Shown piece by piece: positions 35,986 to 45,758 of a stretch of 64,000 nucleotides of DNA. Below the pieces are notes generated by a model. The model made no database searches. It worked only from the letters and a program-made list of their open reading frames with translations, and was not told the origin of the DNA. How positions within the stretch are numbered: position 1 is the stretch's first letter; every line of letters begins with the position of its first letter. This stretch comes from Acidobacteriota bacterium. Lineage in GTDB: Bacteria; Acidobacteriota; Terriglobia; Terriglobales; SCQP01. A program made the position numbers and the translations under genes. Location of the stretch: positions 62,001 through 126,000 of the forward strand of contig DAIDIE010000020.1 of NCBI GenBank assembly GCA_027459505.1, written 5' to 3'.

Positions 35986-37320
35986 ATGAACACTCCTCCA
36001 GGCGCGAAGCACGCTGTCTCCAGCCCTGCGGATGGCGTGGGCTGGCAACAGCCCCCGGTTGCCGCGGTGTACGCGCTAGCCGGACTCGCCGCAGCCGTTT
36101 TTGCCCTGCTTACCGCGCGGCACGCAATCGATTTTCGCGTCTACTATGCCACTGCAACCGCATTCCGGCTGCATGGAGGTCCAGTTTACGGATCGCACAG
36201 CGGCAACGGCGGCACCATGATTTTCCGCTATCCGCCGCTGGGGCTTCTGCTGTTCTATCCGCTGGCGCTTTTGCCGTTCCGGTGGGCGGTTGCGGTGTGG
36301 GGCGGACTCAACGGGCTCGCTCTGACAGGCGCGACCCGGGCCTGGCGACAGCGCTTCTGGAAACCCCAGATGAACGTGGGCGGGCGCGTGGCTGGCGTTC
36401 TGGTCCCGGTCATGCTGTTTGGGCCCTACTTTGTTCAGGAATTGCGCAGCGGCAATGCACAGTTCATGACTGTGGCGCTTTCCTGCTGGGGGTTGCTGCT
36501 GCTGGAGCGCGCTCCTGTCCGCGGGGCCTCATTGTTGGCGTTGGCCACATACCTTAAAGTTTGGCCAATCTTCTTTGGGCCTTTGTTGCTGGTGCGGCGA
36601 CGCTGGAAGGCCGCCGCTGCCGGCGTGCTCTGGCTGCTGCTGCTGACCCCGGCGACATCGGTGTTGCTGGGCTGGCGCCGCACTGTATCGTTAAGCCGCC
36701 AGTGGGTTCAACAGGAATATAGTCTGAACACCCGCGGGCGGGAGATCTGGTATCCCAGCCAATCGTTGCACGGCGTTCTGGCGCGTTATCTGGCGCCGGT
36801 AGACTATTCCGCTCTGCCGGATTCCAATTATCGCGAGGTCAACATCGCGCACGTGGGGCGAACCACCGTGGAACGGCTTTGGCTGGTGTGTTCACTGGGT
36901 CTTTACGTTTGGCTGTTGATTTGGACGGCGCGGTTACCACAGGGGGCAATCGAGGGACAGGGAGCACCCAGCAGTGGCGCCTTTGTTGAGGCGAACGCGT
37001 GGGCTATGGCCTTCTGCCTGGTTTTGCTGATCGAACCCAACGTGCACCGCATCGTCCTGGTGGATTTGCTATGGCCGGCGCTGACGGCCGCGCGATGGCT
37101 GGTGGAGCGAAACACAACAACCGCGGCTCGCGTTCTGTTGTGGACAGCGGCTATCGCCGCCCTGGTCGAGCCCCTTATCCCCGGCGCAGCCAGCCAGCGC
37201 TTCATGCAAGTTCTGGGCGTTGATTTCGCGATCATTGCCCTGGTCAGCATCGGGCTTTGGATCGCCGCCGGGCCTAGGGGGTTGAGAGCTGAGCGGGCCG
37301 GTGCGCAAAGCGGCGGGTGA
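35986..37320 (+). CDS. GT87-like (DUF2029) membrane glycosyltransferase
   Basis: 444 residues with about ten membrane segments. Near the first loop, HAIDFRVYYATATAFRLHGGPVYG carries the acidic residue pattern (DF.VYY.A..) of polyprenol-phosphate-mannose-dependent GT-C enzymes; FRYPPLGLLLFYPLALLPF and LKVWPIFFGPLLLVRRRWK are further family hallmarks. Such enzymes add mannose or related sugars on the periplasmic side. ATG at 35986 is used; TTG at 35944 is in frame. No strong ribosome-binding site for either. Acceptor unknown. Confidence 0.8.
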   Translation: MNTPPGAKHAVSSPADGVGWQQPPVAAVYALAGLAAAVFALLTARHAIDFRVYYATATAFRLHGGPVYGSHSGNGGTMIFRYPPLGLLLFYPLALLPFRWAVAVWGGLNGLALTGATRAWRQRFWKPQMNVGGRVAGVLVPVMLFGPYFVQELRSGNAQFMTVALSCWGLLLLERAPVRGASLLALATYLKVWPIFFGPLLLVRRRWKAAAAGVLWLLLLTPATSVLLGWRRTVSLSRQWVQQEYSLNTRGREIWYPSQSLHGVLARYLAPVDYSALPDSNYREVNIAHVGRTTVERLWLVCSLGLYVWLLIWTARLPQGAIEGQGAPSSGAFVEANAWAMAFCLVLLIEPNVHRIVLVDLLWPALTAARWLVERNTTTAARVLLWTAAIAALVEPLIPGAASQRFMQVLGVDFAIIALVSIGLWIAAGPRGLRAERAGAQSGG

Positions 37321-37377
37321 TTCGGGCTCTTGCCGGCGCCATGCGCATGGTTGGTGAGCGGTAGCCACCAGCAAGCA

Positions 37378-40113
37378 TTAATGCGGCAACTGCCGCCGCA
37401 AGGTGATGACTTCCAGTTCGGGGCCGGGATCGCGGGTGAAGCCGAATTCCTTTTCCAGCAGCCGCACCATGTGGAAGTTGGTAGCCAGCACGCGCGCGAA
37501 AAGGTGATAAATCCGCTCCATCGCGGCGGCGCTCACCAGCAACTCCAGCAACTTGCGCCCGATTCCGCGGCGCTGCCATTTGTCGGCGAGGACGATGGCA
37601 ATCTCCGCTGTGCCGCGCTCACGCGTGCGCGACAGGCGGGCGACACCGGCGATTTCCGGCTGGCCCATCTCGTCGCGGACTTCGGCCACCAGCGCCAGAT
37701 TGCGGTCGTAGTCGTCCATGCAGATGCGCACCAGACGCTGGTGGTCGGAGCGTTGCTGCGGGGTAGAAAAGCCGAAGTAGCGGTGTTCGACCGTCTCCTC
37801 CGACAGCTCCTGATGGAAGCGGACCAGGAGCGGCTCGTCCTCCGGCATGATCGGGCGCAACCGCAGGCAGACGCCGCTATCCAGCCGCAGGTCGCGCACA
37901 TACTCGTTGGGGTAGGGGCGAATAGCGGGCGTGGGCAGTGCGGTAAGACGAGTTTCCGCGGGATAAACGATGATGCGGGCATCCAGCGCCAGCACGCCGC
38001 GCGAGGAGACCAGCAGCGGGTTGATCTCGATTTCGCGAATGCGGGGATTTTCCAGCACCAGCTCGCTGAAGCGCACCAGGGTCGTCTCCAACTCCCCAAC
38101 GTTGACCGGGGGCCGGCCGCGCACGCCGGCAAAGGCCTTGGCGATGCGGGTACGGTAAATCAGCGAACGGGCAAGGTTGCTGTTGAGTGGTGGCAATTCC
38201 AACGCGCGGTCTTTTAACAGCTCGACCATCTGCCCGCCCGCCCCAAACATGATCACCGGGCCAAACTGCGGGTCGGGACTGCTTCCCACAATGACCTCGT
38301 AGGCGCCGCTCATGTCGACCATGGGCTGCACGCTGACGCCCTGAAAGGCGTTCGGGGAATGGTGCTGCGCACCGGCCTGGATGCGGGTAAAGGCCTCGCG
38401 CACCTGGGCAGCGTTTTGCAGGTTAAGCTGAACGCCTCCCACGTCGCTCTTGTGGGTGATGACTTCGGAGTGGAGCTTGAGCACCACGGGATACCCCATG
38501 CGCTCGGCAATCTGTTCCGCCTCCTGAGCATTGACCGCCAACTCCATCTGAGTCACCGGCAGTCCGTAGGCGGCGAGCAGTTGCTTGGAATCCAACTCCG
38601 AGAGCAGCGTGTGATGCGACTGCAGGGCGCGATTGAGGATAGCGGTGGCGCGGGCGCGGCGGTCATAGCGGGCTTGCACCGGGCGCGGCGTCTGATAGAG
38701 CTTTTCCAGGTTGCTGGAGTACTTCCACATGTAAGCAAACGCCTGGGCCGCGTCGTCCGGGTAGGCGAACACGGGAATTCCGGCGCGCTGCAGAATCTCG
38801 CGGCCCTCGCGCACGCTTTCCGCTCCCATCCAACTGGCCAGCAGGGGAACAGTGCTGGTGGCGCGGTTCTGGATGGCGAAATCCGCCAGTTGCTGCGCGG
38901 TGCCGGTGGGATCGGTCATATCCTGCGGCGTGAGAATGACCAGCAGGCCGCCGGTTTCCGGATCCTGATGGGCAATTCGCAGAGCGCTGGCATAGCGCTC
39001 GGGCGCGGCGTCGCCCAAAACGTCAATCGGATTGCCGTGTGACCAGGGGTCGGGCAGCATCGTGTTCAACGATTGCAGCGAATCCGGCGAGAGTTGCGTC
39101 AGTTCCGCCCCGGCTTCCACCAGCGCGTCGGTGGCCAGCACGGCGGGTCCGCCCGCGTTGGTGAGCACCGTCAGGCGAGGACTGCTGGGCCGCGGTTGAC
39201 GGCCCAGCACCTGAACCATGCCAAACAACTCACTGATGCGGTCCACGCGCAGCACCCCGGCGCGTTGAAAGGCGGCGTCAAGCACGTCATCGGCGCCGGT
39301 CAGGGCACCCGTGTGGGACGCGGCGGCGGCCGCGGCGGCCTGGCTACGCCCGGCCTTAATGACGATGACAGGCTTATTCAGCGCCGTCACCCGCGCGGCG
39401 CTGAGAAAGGCGCGCGCGTCCCCCACCGTTTCCATGTAGATCAGGATGGCTTTGGTCTCGGGGTCGTCGCCGAAGTATTCAATCAGGTCGCCCCACCCTA
39501 CGTCCAGCATCGAGCCCAGTGAGACAAAGGCGCTGAAACCCACGTGCTCGCGCCACGACCAGTCGAGGATGCCGGTCATCAGCGCGCCCGACTGCGACAG
39601 AAACGCGATCGAGCCTGGCTCGGCGATGCCTTTGGCGAAACTGGCGTTGAGGCCGTAGGCGGGATTCTGGACCCCTAGACAGTTGGGGCCAATTATGCGC
39701 ATCGGGCTCTCACTGATGCGGCGTTTGACTTCCTGCTCCAACTCCGCCCCGCGCGCGCCAATCTCCTTGAACCCGGCGGAGAGGATAATGGCGCCACCAA
39801 CGCCCGCCTGCACGCATTCACCAATAATGCCCGGCACCGTTTCCGCCGGCGTGCAGATCACGGCCAGATCAATCGGCAGGCCAGTGGCGGAGATGTGGGG
39901 AAAACAGGGAACACCGAGCACCTGGTTGCGGTTGGGATTGACCGCTACCACGCGCAGATTTTCATTGCCGGCGGCGAGATTGACCAGCGTGGTGCGGCCG
40001 ACCGCACCCGGCTTTTCAGTGGCGCCGATCACCGCCACATTGCGCGGACGGAAGAGCGCATCCAATCCGTCGGGTCTGGTTTTTGCCGGGCGTGTTTCCA
40101 AGGTTGTCTCCAC
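37378..40113 (-). CDS. Acyl-CoA synthetase (NDP-forming)-like protein fused to GNAT (Pat/YfiQ type)
   Basis: 911 residues. Order: CoA-binding domain ([16 protein letters not shown]), succinyl-CoA-ligase-like domains with phospho-His267 (ASHTGALTG), ATP-grasp domain (about 490-715: [21 protein letters not shown]), then a C-terminal GNAT domain (about 755-905; [16 protein letters not shown]). This is the plan of the lysine acetyltransferase Pat/YfiQ that silences acetyl-CoA synthetase. In true ADP-forming acyl-CoA synthetases that His is essential; here it is kept, so both activities are conceivable. It is the last gene of an operon with two universal stress proteins (8-base gap), probably under the promoter at 42121-42136. 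Confidence 0.87.
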   Translation of the reverse strand: METTLETRPAKTRPDGLDALFRPRNVAVIGATEKPGAVGRTTLVNLAAGNENLRVVAVNPNRNQVLGVPCFPHISATGLPIDLAVICTPAETVPGIIGECVQAGVGGAIILSAGFKEIGARGAELEQEVKRRISESPMRIIGPNCLGVQNPAYGLNASFAKGIAEPGSIAFLSQSGALMTGILDWSWREHVGFSAFVSLGSMLDVGWGDLIEYFGDDPETKAILIYMETVGDARAFLSAARVTALNKPVIVIKAGRSQAAAAAAASHTGALTGADDVLDAAFQRAGVLRVDRISELFGMVQVLGRQPRPSSPRLTVLTNAGGPAVLATDALVEAGAELTQLSPDSLQSLNTMLPDPWSHGNPIDVLGDAAPERYASALRIAHQDPETGGLLVILTPQDMTDPTGTAQQLADFAIQNRATSTVPLLASWMGAESVREGREILQRAGIPVFAYPDDAAQAFAYMWKYSSNLEKLYQTPRPVQARYDRRARATAILNRALQSHHTLLSELDSKQLLAAYGLPVTQMELAVNAQEAEQIAERMGYPVVLKLHSEVITHKSDVGGVQLNLQNAAQVREAFTRIQAGAQHHSPNAFQGVSVQPMVDMSGAYEVIVGSSPDPQFGPVIMFGAGGQMVELLKDRALELPPLNSNLARSLIYRTRIAKAFAGVRGRPPVNVGELETTLVRFSELVLENPRIREIEINPLLVSSRGVLALDARIIVYPAETRLTALPTPAIRPYPNEYVRDLRLDSGVCLRLRPIMPEDEPLLVRFHQELSEETVEHRYFGFSTPQQRSDHQRLVRICMDDYDRNLALVAEVRDEMGQPEIAGVARLSRTRERGTAEIAIVLADKWQRRGIGRKLLELLVSAAAMERIYHLFARVLATNFHMVRLLEKEFGFTRDPGPELEVITLRRQLPH

Positions 40114-40121
40114 GGGCGTCT

Positions 40122-41198
40122 CTAGTTTTCTGAGCCCCAGTGATCGCTGGGCCCGGTTGTCGTGCGGTATGGATGTGGGCGAGGATAGTTGCCGCCATGA
40201 TCGCCAGCCTGGTTTGGGGGCGCATAGGCCGCCCCGGGCCGGTCCTCTCCCCGTTGGGGGAGGCGCACCGGTGCGGGGGAGGTGGCGTGCTGGCTGCGCA
40301 CCACCAGAACCGCGCAGTGCGCATCATCGAGCAGCGCGGCCAGCGTTTTTTGTTGAAGAAGGTTCCACCAGGGGCTGCCCGGCATTTCCAATGCGATCAA
40401 GCCGGCGCGTTCTGTGCGGCTGGCGGCCGCTAAACCTTCGGCGAGGGAAGAGGCGCTGACCTGAAGCAGCGGGTTTAGCAAAGCGGCGCTGTTTGTGTTG
40501 GCTCCAGCCCGGCCGGCCTCCCTGCCTGAAGCGGCTTGACCGGAAGGCAGCGCGCTGGCGAAATGGCGGCGCAGACGGACCAGCACGCTCGAGGAGGGCG
40601 GCTGGTGGACACAAACCGCGCGCAACTCAGCGCGGCCATGCCGCGCCAGTGCCTTCGCAATCCGCGCCGCGGTGCCCGGCAAAGCCGCGCTAAGGCGATC
40701 GTCGTCCAGCACGCCGTCCAGCAGCACAATGGGCGCGTGCGGGCCACAGGCGCTCAACTGCGCAGCCCGCCCGGCGAAGAGCAGGGGCGCCCCGGTTGTT
40801 CGCAGGATGCTTTCCACGATGGGACTCGACGCCAAGCGCTTCAACGCGGCCATTTCCCGCGCCTCAATCACAATGAGGTCGATCCAGGCGGTGTTCAGAA
40901 ACTGTTGCAGGCTGCGCTCGGGGGCAAGTTGCTCGCGCCAGGTGCGCTGCTCTTCGTCCCGCGCTCGTTGCATGCGGAGCTGGATAACCAAGTCGGCCGG
41001 CTGCAAGCCCGCCATTTGCTCCGGCTCGCAGCTCCATCTGGAACCGGAATCCACGTCCACCAAGTGAAGACTGGCGCCATGGCCCTCGCAGGCGGCCAGC
41101 GCGGTTTGCAGGCCGCGGCGGCTGTCTCCCCGGTTGTTCACCAGCGCGAGTATCTGGCGAGGCGCGTAGCCGGTGGTGGCGCTTGCGGCGGCGCTCAC
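40122..41198 (-). CDS. Diverged universal stress protein (tandem UspA)
   Basis: 358 residues from a GTG that overlaps the stop of the previous gene (GTGA), so translation is coupled. Two UspA-like halves: the first ([36 protein letters not shown] ... [11 protein letters not shown] ... LLFAG) and the second ([12 protein letters not shown] ... [11 protein letters not shown] ... CAVLVVRS). The ATP-binding GxxG(S/T) motifs are degenerate, so nucleotide binding is uncertain. The C-terminal ~50 residues are basic, Pro/Gly rich and probably disordered. Middle gene of the Usp-Usp-Pat-like operon. Confidence 0.75.
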   Translation of the reverse strand: MSAAASATTGYAPRQILALVNNRGDSRRGLQTALAACEGHGASLHLVDVDSGSRWSCEPEQMAGLQPADLVIQLRMQRARDEEQRTWREQLAPERSLQQFLNTAWIDLIVIEAREMAALKRLASSPIVESILRTTGAPLLFAGRAAQLSACGPHAPIVLLDGVLDDDRLSAALPGTAARIAKALARHGRAELRAVCVHQPPSSSVLVRLRRHFASALPSGQAASGREAGRAGANTNSAALLNPLLQVSASSLAEGLAAASRTERAGLIALEMPGSPWWNLLQQKTLAALLDDAHCAVLVVRSQHATSPAPVRLPQRGEDRPGAAYAPPNQAGDHGGNYPRPHPYRTTTGPSDHWGSEN

Positions 41199-42079
41199 GC
41201 GACCACCGCTTTCTGCGCCTCTTCGGCGCGCACCGGGCAAATCAGTACGGGGCAGGAGGCACTGCGGATCACCGTGTTGGCGGTGCCTGAAGATAACGGC
41301 GCCCACCAGGGCTTTACGCGAGCTCCCAGGACGATCAAGTCGGCTTGCCGCCGTTGCGCCTCCGACAGGATGGCGACTGCCGGATCAGCGCCGAAGCCCA
41401 CGGCGAAGTCGGTGCCCGGACGAGGGCCGGGAGGGATGACGCGGCGCAACACGTCGCGCTCGCCGGGGCGAATCGCGTCCTGGCCGAAGCGGGTTTCCAC
41501 GTGCATCACGGTCAGCAGCGCCGCGTGCTGATCCGCTAGACTGGCCGCGACCGCCCCCGGCCCAAACCCGTGCAGCATGTCGGTGGCGTAGAGAACCTGG
41601 CGTACGGCGAGCCGCTGACCCACGCCAATCCGGTTGTTTGGACCCACTACCCATACCGGCACCATGGAATGGCGGAAAATAGCCTCCGCCGTCGAACCTT
41701 GCAGCACCCGGTCCAGGCCCGTCGGCGCGGCGGTTCCCATGACGACCAACCCAATCTCGAAGTCGCTCTCCAGTTTGTTGGCGGCTTCTTCCGGCGTCAT
41801 CTCCTCGATCCAAACGCGATGGGCGACCCCCTCCAGTTCCGGACGGCTGGCCAGGCGGTGTAAGGCCTCCCGGTCGGACTCCAGCATTTCAGTTCTCACT
41901 AGCGCCGTTGACTCGGGCTCATAGAGCCCGTAGCGGTTGAAATCGAGAGCATGCATGATGTGCAGACACGCCTTGAACTCGCGCGCCAACGCGACCGCGT
42001 GTTCCCAGGCGCGCTCGGCGCTGAGGGAAAAATCCGTCAGGTAGAGAATTTCGCGCGGCCGGAAGTTTTGCCCTGGCAT
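41195..42079 (-). CDS. Universal stress protein, tandem UspA domains
   Basis: 294 residues with two UspA domains (ILYLTDFSLSAERAWEHAVALA...IGLVVMGTAAPTGLDRVLQGSTAEAIFRHSMVPVWVVGP is domain 1; residues ~160-290 are domain 2 with LIVLGARVK and SGTANTVIRSASCPVLI). The second half keeps a G-x(9)-G-S/T-like ATP loop. Such proteins support survival under energy and oxygen limitation. First gene of the minus-strand operon; a sigma-54 type promoter lies about 42 bases upstream of the start. Homologous to the Usp at 44685-45626. Confidence 0.9.
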   Translation of the reverse strand: MPGQNFRPREILYLTDFSLSAERAWEHAVALAREFKACLHIMHALDFNRYGLYEPESTALVRTEMLESDREALHRLASRPELEGVAHRVWIEEMTPEEAANKLESDFEIGLVVMGTAAPTGLDRVLQGSTAEAIFRHSMVPVWVVGPNNRIGVGQRLAVRQVLYATDMLHGFGPGAVAASLADQHAALLTVMHVETRFGQDAIRPGERDVLRRVIPPGPRPGTDFAVGFGADPAVAILSEAQRRQADLIVLGARVKPWWAPLSSGTANTVIRSASCPVLICPVRAEEAQKAVVA

Positions 42080-42120
42080 AGGTGTGTGCTCCCCACTGGA
42101 AGTCCTAACGCCCTGTCTGC

Positions 42121-42136
42121 TGCATGTCGGCTGCCA
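42121..42136 (-). promoter_or_regulatory. Candidate sigma-54 promoter for the Usp-Usp-Pat operon
   Basis: Read on the minus strand: TGGCAGCCGACATGCA, with GG and GC exactly 12 bases apart and TGGCA/TGCA matching both boxes. Transcription would begin near 42110, giving a leader of about 30 bases to the Usp start at 42079. The gap 42080-42407 holds no gene, only this site and the weaker one at 42358. Confidence 0.6.
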
Positions 42137-42357
42137 AAATGCGGCGACTTGGCGAGGCTACAGTCAATCACCGCAGAAGCGTGAGTAACTGACCATTGCA
42201 AGGCTGCAGCGGCCGGAAATGTGCGTTGTGCCACAGCGGGGGAAGGCTCGGCGGCCTGCGGCAATTGCCCCACCCCCATGCGCATTAAGCCGCACTGGAT
42301 TGCCGCCAGGGTCCTCAAGCGCTTGCAAATCATGTGCTTATCGCGTTTATAGCGGTT

Positions 42358-42373
42358 TGGCCCCCAACGTGTA
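42358..42373 (+). promoter_or_regulatory. Degenerate sigma-54 type site before the zinc-ribbon gene
   Basis: TGGCCCCCAACGTGTA has TGGC and TG at the right spacing but GT instead of the nearly invariant GC in the -12 box. Its distance to the ATG at 42408 (35 bases) fits the other sites. Listed because position and form match its neighbours; it may be inactive. Confidence 0.25.
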
Positions 42374-42407
42374 GTTCAGCCGGTGGGAAGACCAGCAGGG
42401 AGGAGCC

Positions 42408-42641
42408 ATGGGCGCTAGCGCTGTTAAGCAGAAAGCCATTGAACCCTCACCACGTACGGCGGAGCGAGCCAATGCCCGCCATGTGCAGAAGCGCTGCCGC
42501 AGTTGCGGCAACTACTTCGAGGGGGAGTTGGATGGAACCTACCTCTGCCTCCAGTGCCGCCAGGATGATCCCCTGCACTTGCAGGGCGCGCTTCCGCTCA
42601 CGGATCTGGAGATTGTCTATCGCCGCCCGGCGCACCGGTAG
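42408..42641 (+). CDS. Zinc-ribbon microprotein
   Basis: 77 residues with a strong ribosome-binding site (GGGAGGAG six bases before ATG). CRSCG and CLQCR form a CxxC-x13-CxxC zinc-ribbon or rubredoxin-like knuckle (residues about 30-50), flanked by a basic N-terminus and a C-terminal tail. It sits 33 bases before a radical SAM gene on the same strand, so it may be a partner, a metal or electron donor, or a substrate for it. I know no named family. Confidence 0.75.
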   Translation: MGASAVKQKAIEPSPRTAERANARHVQKRCRSCGNYFEGELDGTYLCLQCRQDDPLHLQGALPLTDLEIVYRRPAHR

Positions 42642-42674
42642 AGCCAGTCGGGGAAAAGGAGACGAGGAAAACGT

Positions 42675-43817
42675 ATGTCAACCACGATGCGAGCCAATCC
42701 AGTGCCGGATTTTCACCAAGCCCCTTGGGTGGCAATTTGGGAGGTCAGCCAGGCCTGTGACCTGGCCTGCCTGCACTGCCGCGCTTCTGCGCAAGCGGCG
42801 CGGCATCCACTGGAACTGACCACGGAAGAGGGCCGTGACTTGTTGGATCAGATCCGCGCCCTGCAGCCACCGGTCCTGGTTTTTACCGGCGGCGATCCGC
42901 TGAAGCGTCCTGACATTTTCGAATTGGTGCAGTACGCCGCCAAAATCGGGCTTGTTCCGGCCTTTACTCCGAGCGCCACGCCGCTGTTGACCCCCGAAGC
43001 CCTGGAGCGCCTGGCCATGGCGGGATTGCGCCGGGTGGCGCTGAGCCTCGACGGCCCGGATGCGGCGACCCACGACGCTTTCCGCGGCGTCTCCGGCTCA
43101 TTTGATTTGACCCTGCGCGCCGCTCAGGCGGCCCGCCAGCTTGGCTTGGAGTTGCAGATCAACACCACCGTGCGGCGTTCCAGCCGCGCCGATCTGACTC
43201 GCATTGCCTCGGTCGTGGAGCAGTTGGGGGCGCTGGTGTGGAGTGTGTTTTTCCTGGTGCCGGTCGGCCGCGCGCTGCGTTCGGAGATGCTCAACGGCGA
43301 CGAAGCCGAAGACGTTTTCGCCACCCTGCTAGAGATTGCTTCGCGGCGCAAGTTTGCCGTGCGCACCGCCGAAGCGCTGCATTACCGCCGCTACCTCCTA
43401 CAGCATAAAGAGCAGGGCAAGCACACGGCGCCGCTGGTGTGGTCGCCCGGCTATGTGCCACTGGGCATCAGCGACGGCTGCGGCTTTGTCTTTATCTCCC
43501 ATACCGGAGAGGTTTATCCCAGCGGATTCCTGCCGGTCAGCGGCGGAAACATCCGCCGCCAGCCCTTGGGAGAGATTTACCGCAATAGCCCCATGTTTCG
43601 CGAATTGCGGGAACGCGATCAGTTGAAAGGGAAGTGCGGCGTCTGCGAATTCCGCAAAGTCTGCGGCGGTTCGCGCTCGCGTGCCTTTGCCGTTACCGGG
43701 GACTGGATGGAGTCCGACCCCAGTTGCTCCTACATTCCCAAGACCTGGCAACCGCAGTCCCTGGAAGGCGCCACGCCGGAAAAGGAACTGTCGCGAAAGG
43801 AGTCGGCCGGCGCCTAA
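42675..43817 (+). CDS. Radical SAM/SPASM protein (TIGR04053-like)
   Basis: 380 residues. The [4Fe-4S]/SAM site is CDLACLHCRA (CxxxCxxC, about residues 29-37), with FTGGDPL as the SAM-contacting GGE-like motif and LSLDGPD further on. The C-terminal SPASM-like region has CGFVFISHTGEVYPSGF and CGVCEFRKVCGG plus a last Cys in DPSCSYIP, enough for one or two auxiliary clusters. The architecture matches the haem-biosynthesis-like family near AhbD/NirJ. Neighbouring di-iron repair proteins and the haem gene at 46930 support a haem or Fe-S role, which is inference. Confidence 0.85.
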   Translation: MSTTMRANPVPDFHQAPWVAIWEVSQACDLACLHCRASAQAARHPLELTTEEGRDLLDQIRALQPPVLVFTGGDPLKRPDIFELVQYAAKIGLVPAFTPSATPLLTPEALERLAMAGLRRVALSLDGPDAATHDAFRGVSGSFDLTLRAAQAARQLGLELQINTTVRRSSRADLTRIASVVEQLGALVWSVFFLVPVGRALRSEMLNGDEAEDVFATLLEIASRRKFAVRTAEALHYRRYLLQHKEQGKHTAPLVWSPGYVPLGISDGCGFVFISHTGEVYPSGFLPVSGGNIRRQPLGEIYRNSPMFRELRERDQLKGKCGVCEFRKVCGGSRSRAFAVTGDWMESDPSCSYIPKTWQPQSLEGATPEKELSRKESAGA

Positions 43818-43849
43818 ACCGTGGCGTCATGTGGGCCTTGACCGTTATG

Positions 43850-43877
43850 GGGCAGCCAGCGCGGTTCCTGGCTGCCC
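43850..43877 (+). terminator. Hairpin between radical SAM gene and RIC gene
   Basis: GGGCAGCCAG (43850-43859) and CTGGCTGCCC (43868-43877) form a perfect 10-bp stem, 8-base loop, then AAATGTTTTTG. It could terminate the upstream transcript. The right arm overlaps TGGCTGCCCAAATGTT (43869-43884), a further degenerate -24/-12 like sequence with GT in the -12 box, 20 bases before the RIC start. Confidence 0.5.
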
Positions 43878-43904
43878 AAATGTTTTTGTGAATAGGTTGA
43901 CCTC

Positions 43905-44627
43905 ATGATGATGGCGGAAGACACTCTGCGGCGCATCCTTTTGGAGCGGCCGGAAGCGGTGTCGCTGTTTGAAGCCCTGGGTATTGACTACGCCTGTGGC
44001 GGCGAACGCACGCTTCGGGAGGAGTGTCAGCGCAAGGCGTTGTCGTTGGATCTGGTCAGCCAACAGGTTGCGGCACTGCCGGCGCCGGAGGCGACCTGCG
44101 CCGAGTTTGTCTATCTCGTGCCCCTGCCGGAGTTGGCCCGCCATATCGTTGAGACTCACCATACGTTTGCCCGCACCCAGATGCCGCGCATCAACCGTCT
44201 CTTCGAGCGCGCCGCACAGCTCCACAGCAGCCGGCTGCCCAATATTTGCCGCCTGCGCGAACAGATGATGGACCTCAGCGATGAATGGTCGGTGCACATG
44301 ATCCGCGAAGAGCGGGGCCTGTTTTCCACCGTGCATCGCGGCGGCAATCCGCACGAGGGCGGCTGTCGCGGAGTATTAGCCGGCTGCGCGATGAGGGTCT
44401 CGCTGCAGCAGATTCGCCTGGAACATCAGATGGTGGTGCTGCGCATGCAAAGCATCGTGACCGCGCTCTCGCACTCCCTGACCGTCAGCAGCCTGACTGA
44501 TCCCCTGCCGCGGGAACTGGAAGCGATGCTGCTCCAGTTTCAGGCTGATCTCCACCTGCACGTCCACCTGGAAAACAACATCCTGCTCCCCCGCCTGGAA
44601 CAGCTCGAGCAGACGCTGCGAGCCTAG
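43905..44627 (+). CDS. RIC (ScdA-type) iron-sulfur cluster repair protein, copy 1
   Basis: 240 residues. The N-terminal domain (1-60, DUF542 type) has the signature GIDYACGGERTL. The C-terminal hemerythrin-like domain supplies di-iron ligands: HIVETHH, SVHMIREE, RLEHQ and the C-terminal HLHVHLENN. The family repairs Fe-S clusters after nitric oxide or oxidative damage. The middle carries a short GGNPHEGGCRGVLAGC insert. 40% or so like copy 2 at 46096 by eye. Downstream of the radical SAM gene, separated by a hairpin. Confidence 0.9.
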   Translation: MMMAEDTLRRILLERPEAVSLFEALGIDYACGGERTLREECQRKALSLDLVSQQVAALPAPEATCAEFVYLVPLPELARHIVETHHTFARTQMPRINRLFERAAQLHSSRLPNICRLREQMMDLSDEWSVHMIREERGLFSTVHRGGNPHEGGCRGVLAGCAMRVSLQQIRLEHQMVVLRMQSIVTALSHSLTVSSLTDPLPRELEAMLLQFQADLHLHVHLENNILLPRLEQLEQTLRA

Positions 44628-44684
44628 CCAGCCGCATCGGTTTTCAGCGCCGCCCCCTTCAGAAGAGCCGTTGCACCCGCCACG

Positions 44685-45626
44685 TCAAGCCTGGGCGTAA
44701 TGGGCGTGAGTAGCCGTTTCGTGCAGTGGCGCCAGCGCCGCGCTGTGGTTGGGAACCACCAACACTGGGCAGGGCGCGCTGTGAATCACATTGCTTAGCC
44801 GTCCACCCCCGAAAGGCAGCCACCAGCCCTGCTCGTGCGCCCCCATCACAATAAGGCTGGCCTGTCGCCGCTGCGCTTCCTCCACAATGGCGGCGCTGAC
44901 ATCGCGACCGTGCACGACGACGTTTTCCGCTGTGGCGCCGGCATCAATTGGCAGCACTTCCAACCGCAGCCGCTCCAATTCGCGGGTGAGCGTATCGGTC
45001 TCGTTGATGACCTCTGGCGCGGGGTTCCCGATCCAGGAGGGGCGTACGACATGCAGCAACGTCAGTGCGGATTGATGACTATGGGCCAGGCTGAACGCCA
45101 CTTGCGCGGCAGCGTAGTGAACCATGTCCGTGGGACACAGAATCCGGGGCAGTTGCAGGGGCGCGCGGCGCCCGGCTCTTGGGCCAACTACCCACGCGGG
45201 AGCGCCGGCGTGGCGAAAGATGGTGGCGGCCGTGGAACCGGCCAGCAATCCTTCCCAGCCAAGCCTCCCCTCCGAACCCATGACAATCAGGTCAATGTGG
45301 AACTGGGCCGTGAGCTCCTGTGCGGCGCGCACCGGTGACATCCGCTCCAGCCAAATGTGGTGATCAACGTCACGCAACTCGGGCCCGTCCAGGTTGTGCA
45401 GCAACGCCTGCGCGGAGTGCAGCAGTTCGTCCCGCAGCATGGCCGCTCCATCTGCCACCATCCAGCGGTAACGGCCCAGATCGAAGGCATGCGCGATGTG
45501 CAATGTCGCCCCGTATTGGCGCGCCAGCGCCACCGCATGGGGAAAGGCGTCCCGCGCGACCGCCGAGAAGTCGGTCAGGTAGAGGATCTGCCTGGGTCTG
45601 AACGGCAGCGAGTTGAGGATGGCCAT
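44685..45626 (-). CDS. Universal stress protein, tandem UspA domains
   Basis: 313 residues. ILYLTDFSAVARDAFPHAVALARQYG begins the first UspA domain; LIVMGSEGRLGWEGLLAGSTAATIFRHAGAP its C-terminus. The second (ILCPTDMVHYAAAQVA) ends with LIVMGAHEQGWWLPFGGGRLSNVIHSAPCPVLVVP, keeping a G-rich nucleotide loop. The start at 45626 has a perfect AGGAGG. Closely related to 41195-42079, so the two probably arose by duplication within the island. Confidence 0.9.
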   Translation of the reverse strand: MAILNSLPFRPRQILYLTDFSAVARDAFPHAVALARQYGATLHIAHAFDLGRYRWMVADGAAMLRDELLHSAQALLHNLDGPELRDVDHHIWLERMSPVRAAQELTAQFHIDLIVMGSEGRLGWEGLLAGSTAATIFRHAGAPAWVVGPRAGRRAPLQLPRILCPTDMVHYAAAQVAFSLAHSHQSALTLLHVVRPSWIGNPAPEVINETDTLTRELERLRLEVLPIDAGATAENVVVHGRDVSAAIVEEAQRRQASLIVMGAHEQGWWLPFGGGRLSNVIHSAPCPVLVVPNHSAALAPLHETATHAHYAQA

Positions 45627-45710
45627 GTTTCCTCCTTCGAGCGTGCGCATACAGTAAGCAAGCCGGACGCAGTCCTCGTGCAAGAAACGGGAGCGTGCCG
45701 GAAAAGCCAT

Positions 45711-45726
45711 TGCACGCAAGTGTCCA
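45711..45726 (-). promoter_or_regulatory. Weak sigma-54 type site upstream of Usp gene
   Basis: On the minus strand TGGACACTTGCGTGCA keeps GG and GC twelve bases apart but the -24 box is TGGAC, not TGGCA. A transcript from here would have a leader of ~75 bases to the Usp start at 45626. Confidence 0.35.
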
Positions 45727-45758
45727 ATCCGTCGAGCGCTGGGTCCGGCTGGATGTGA

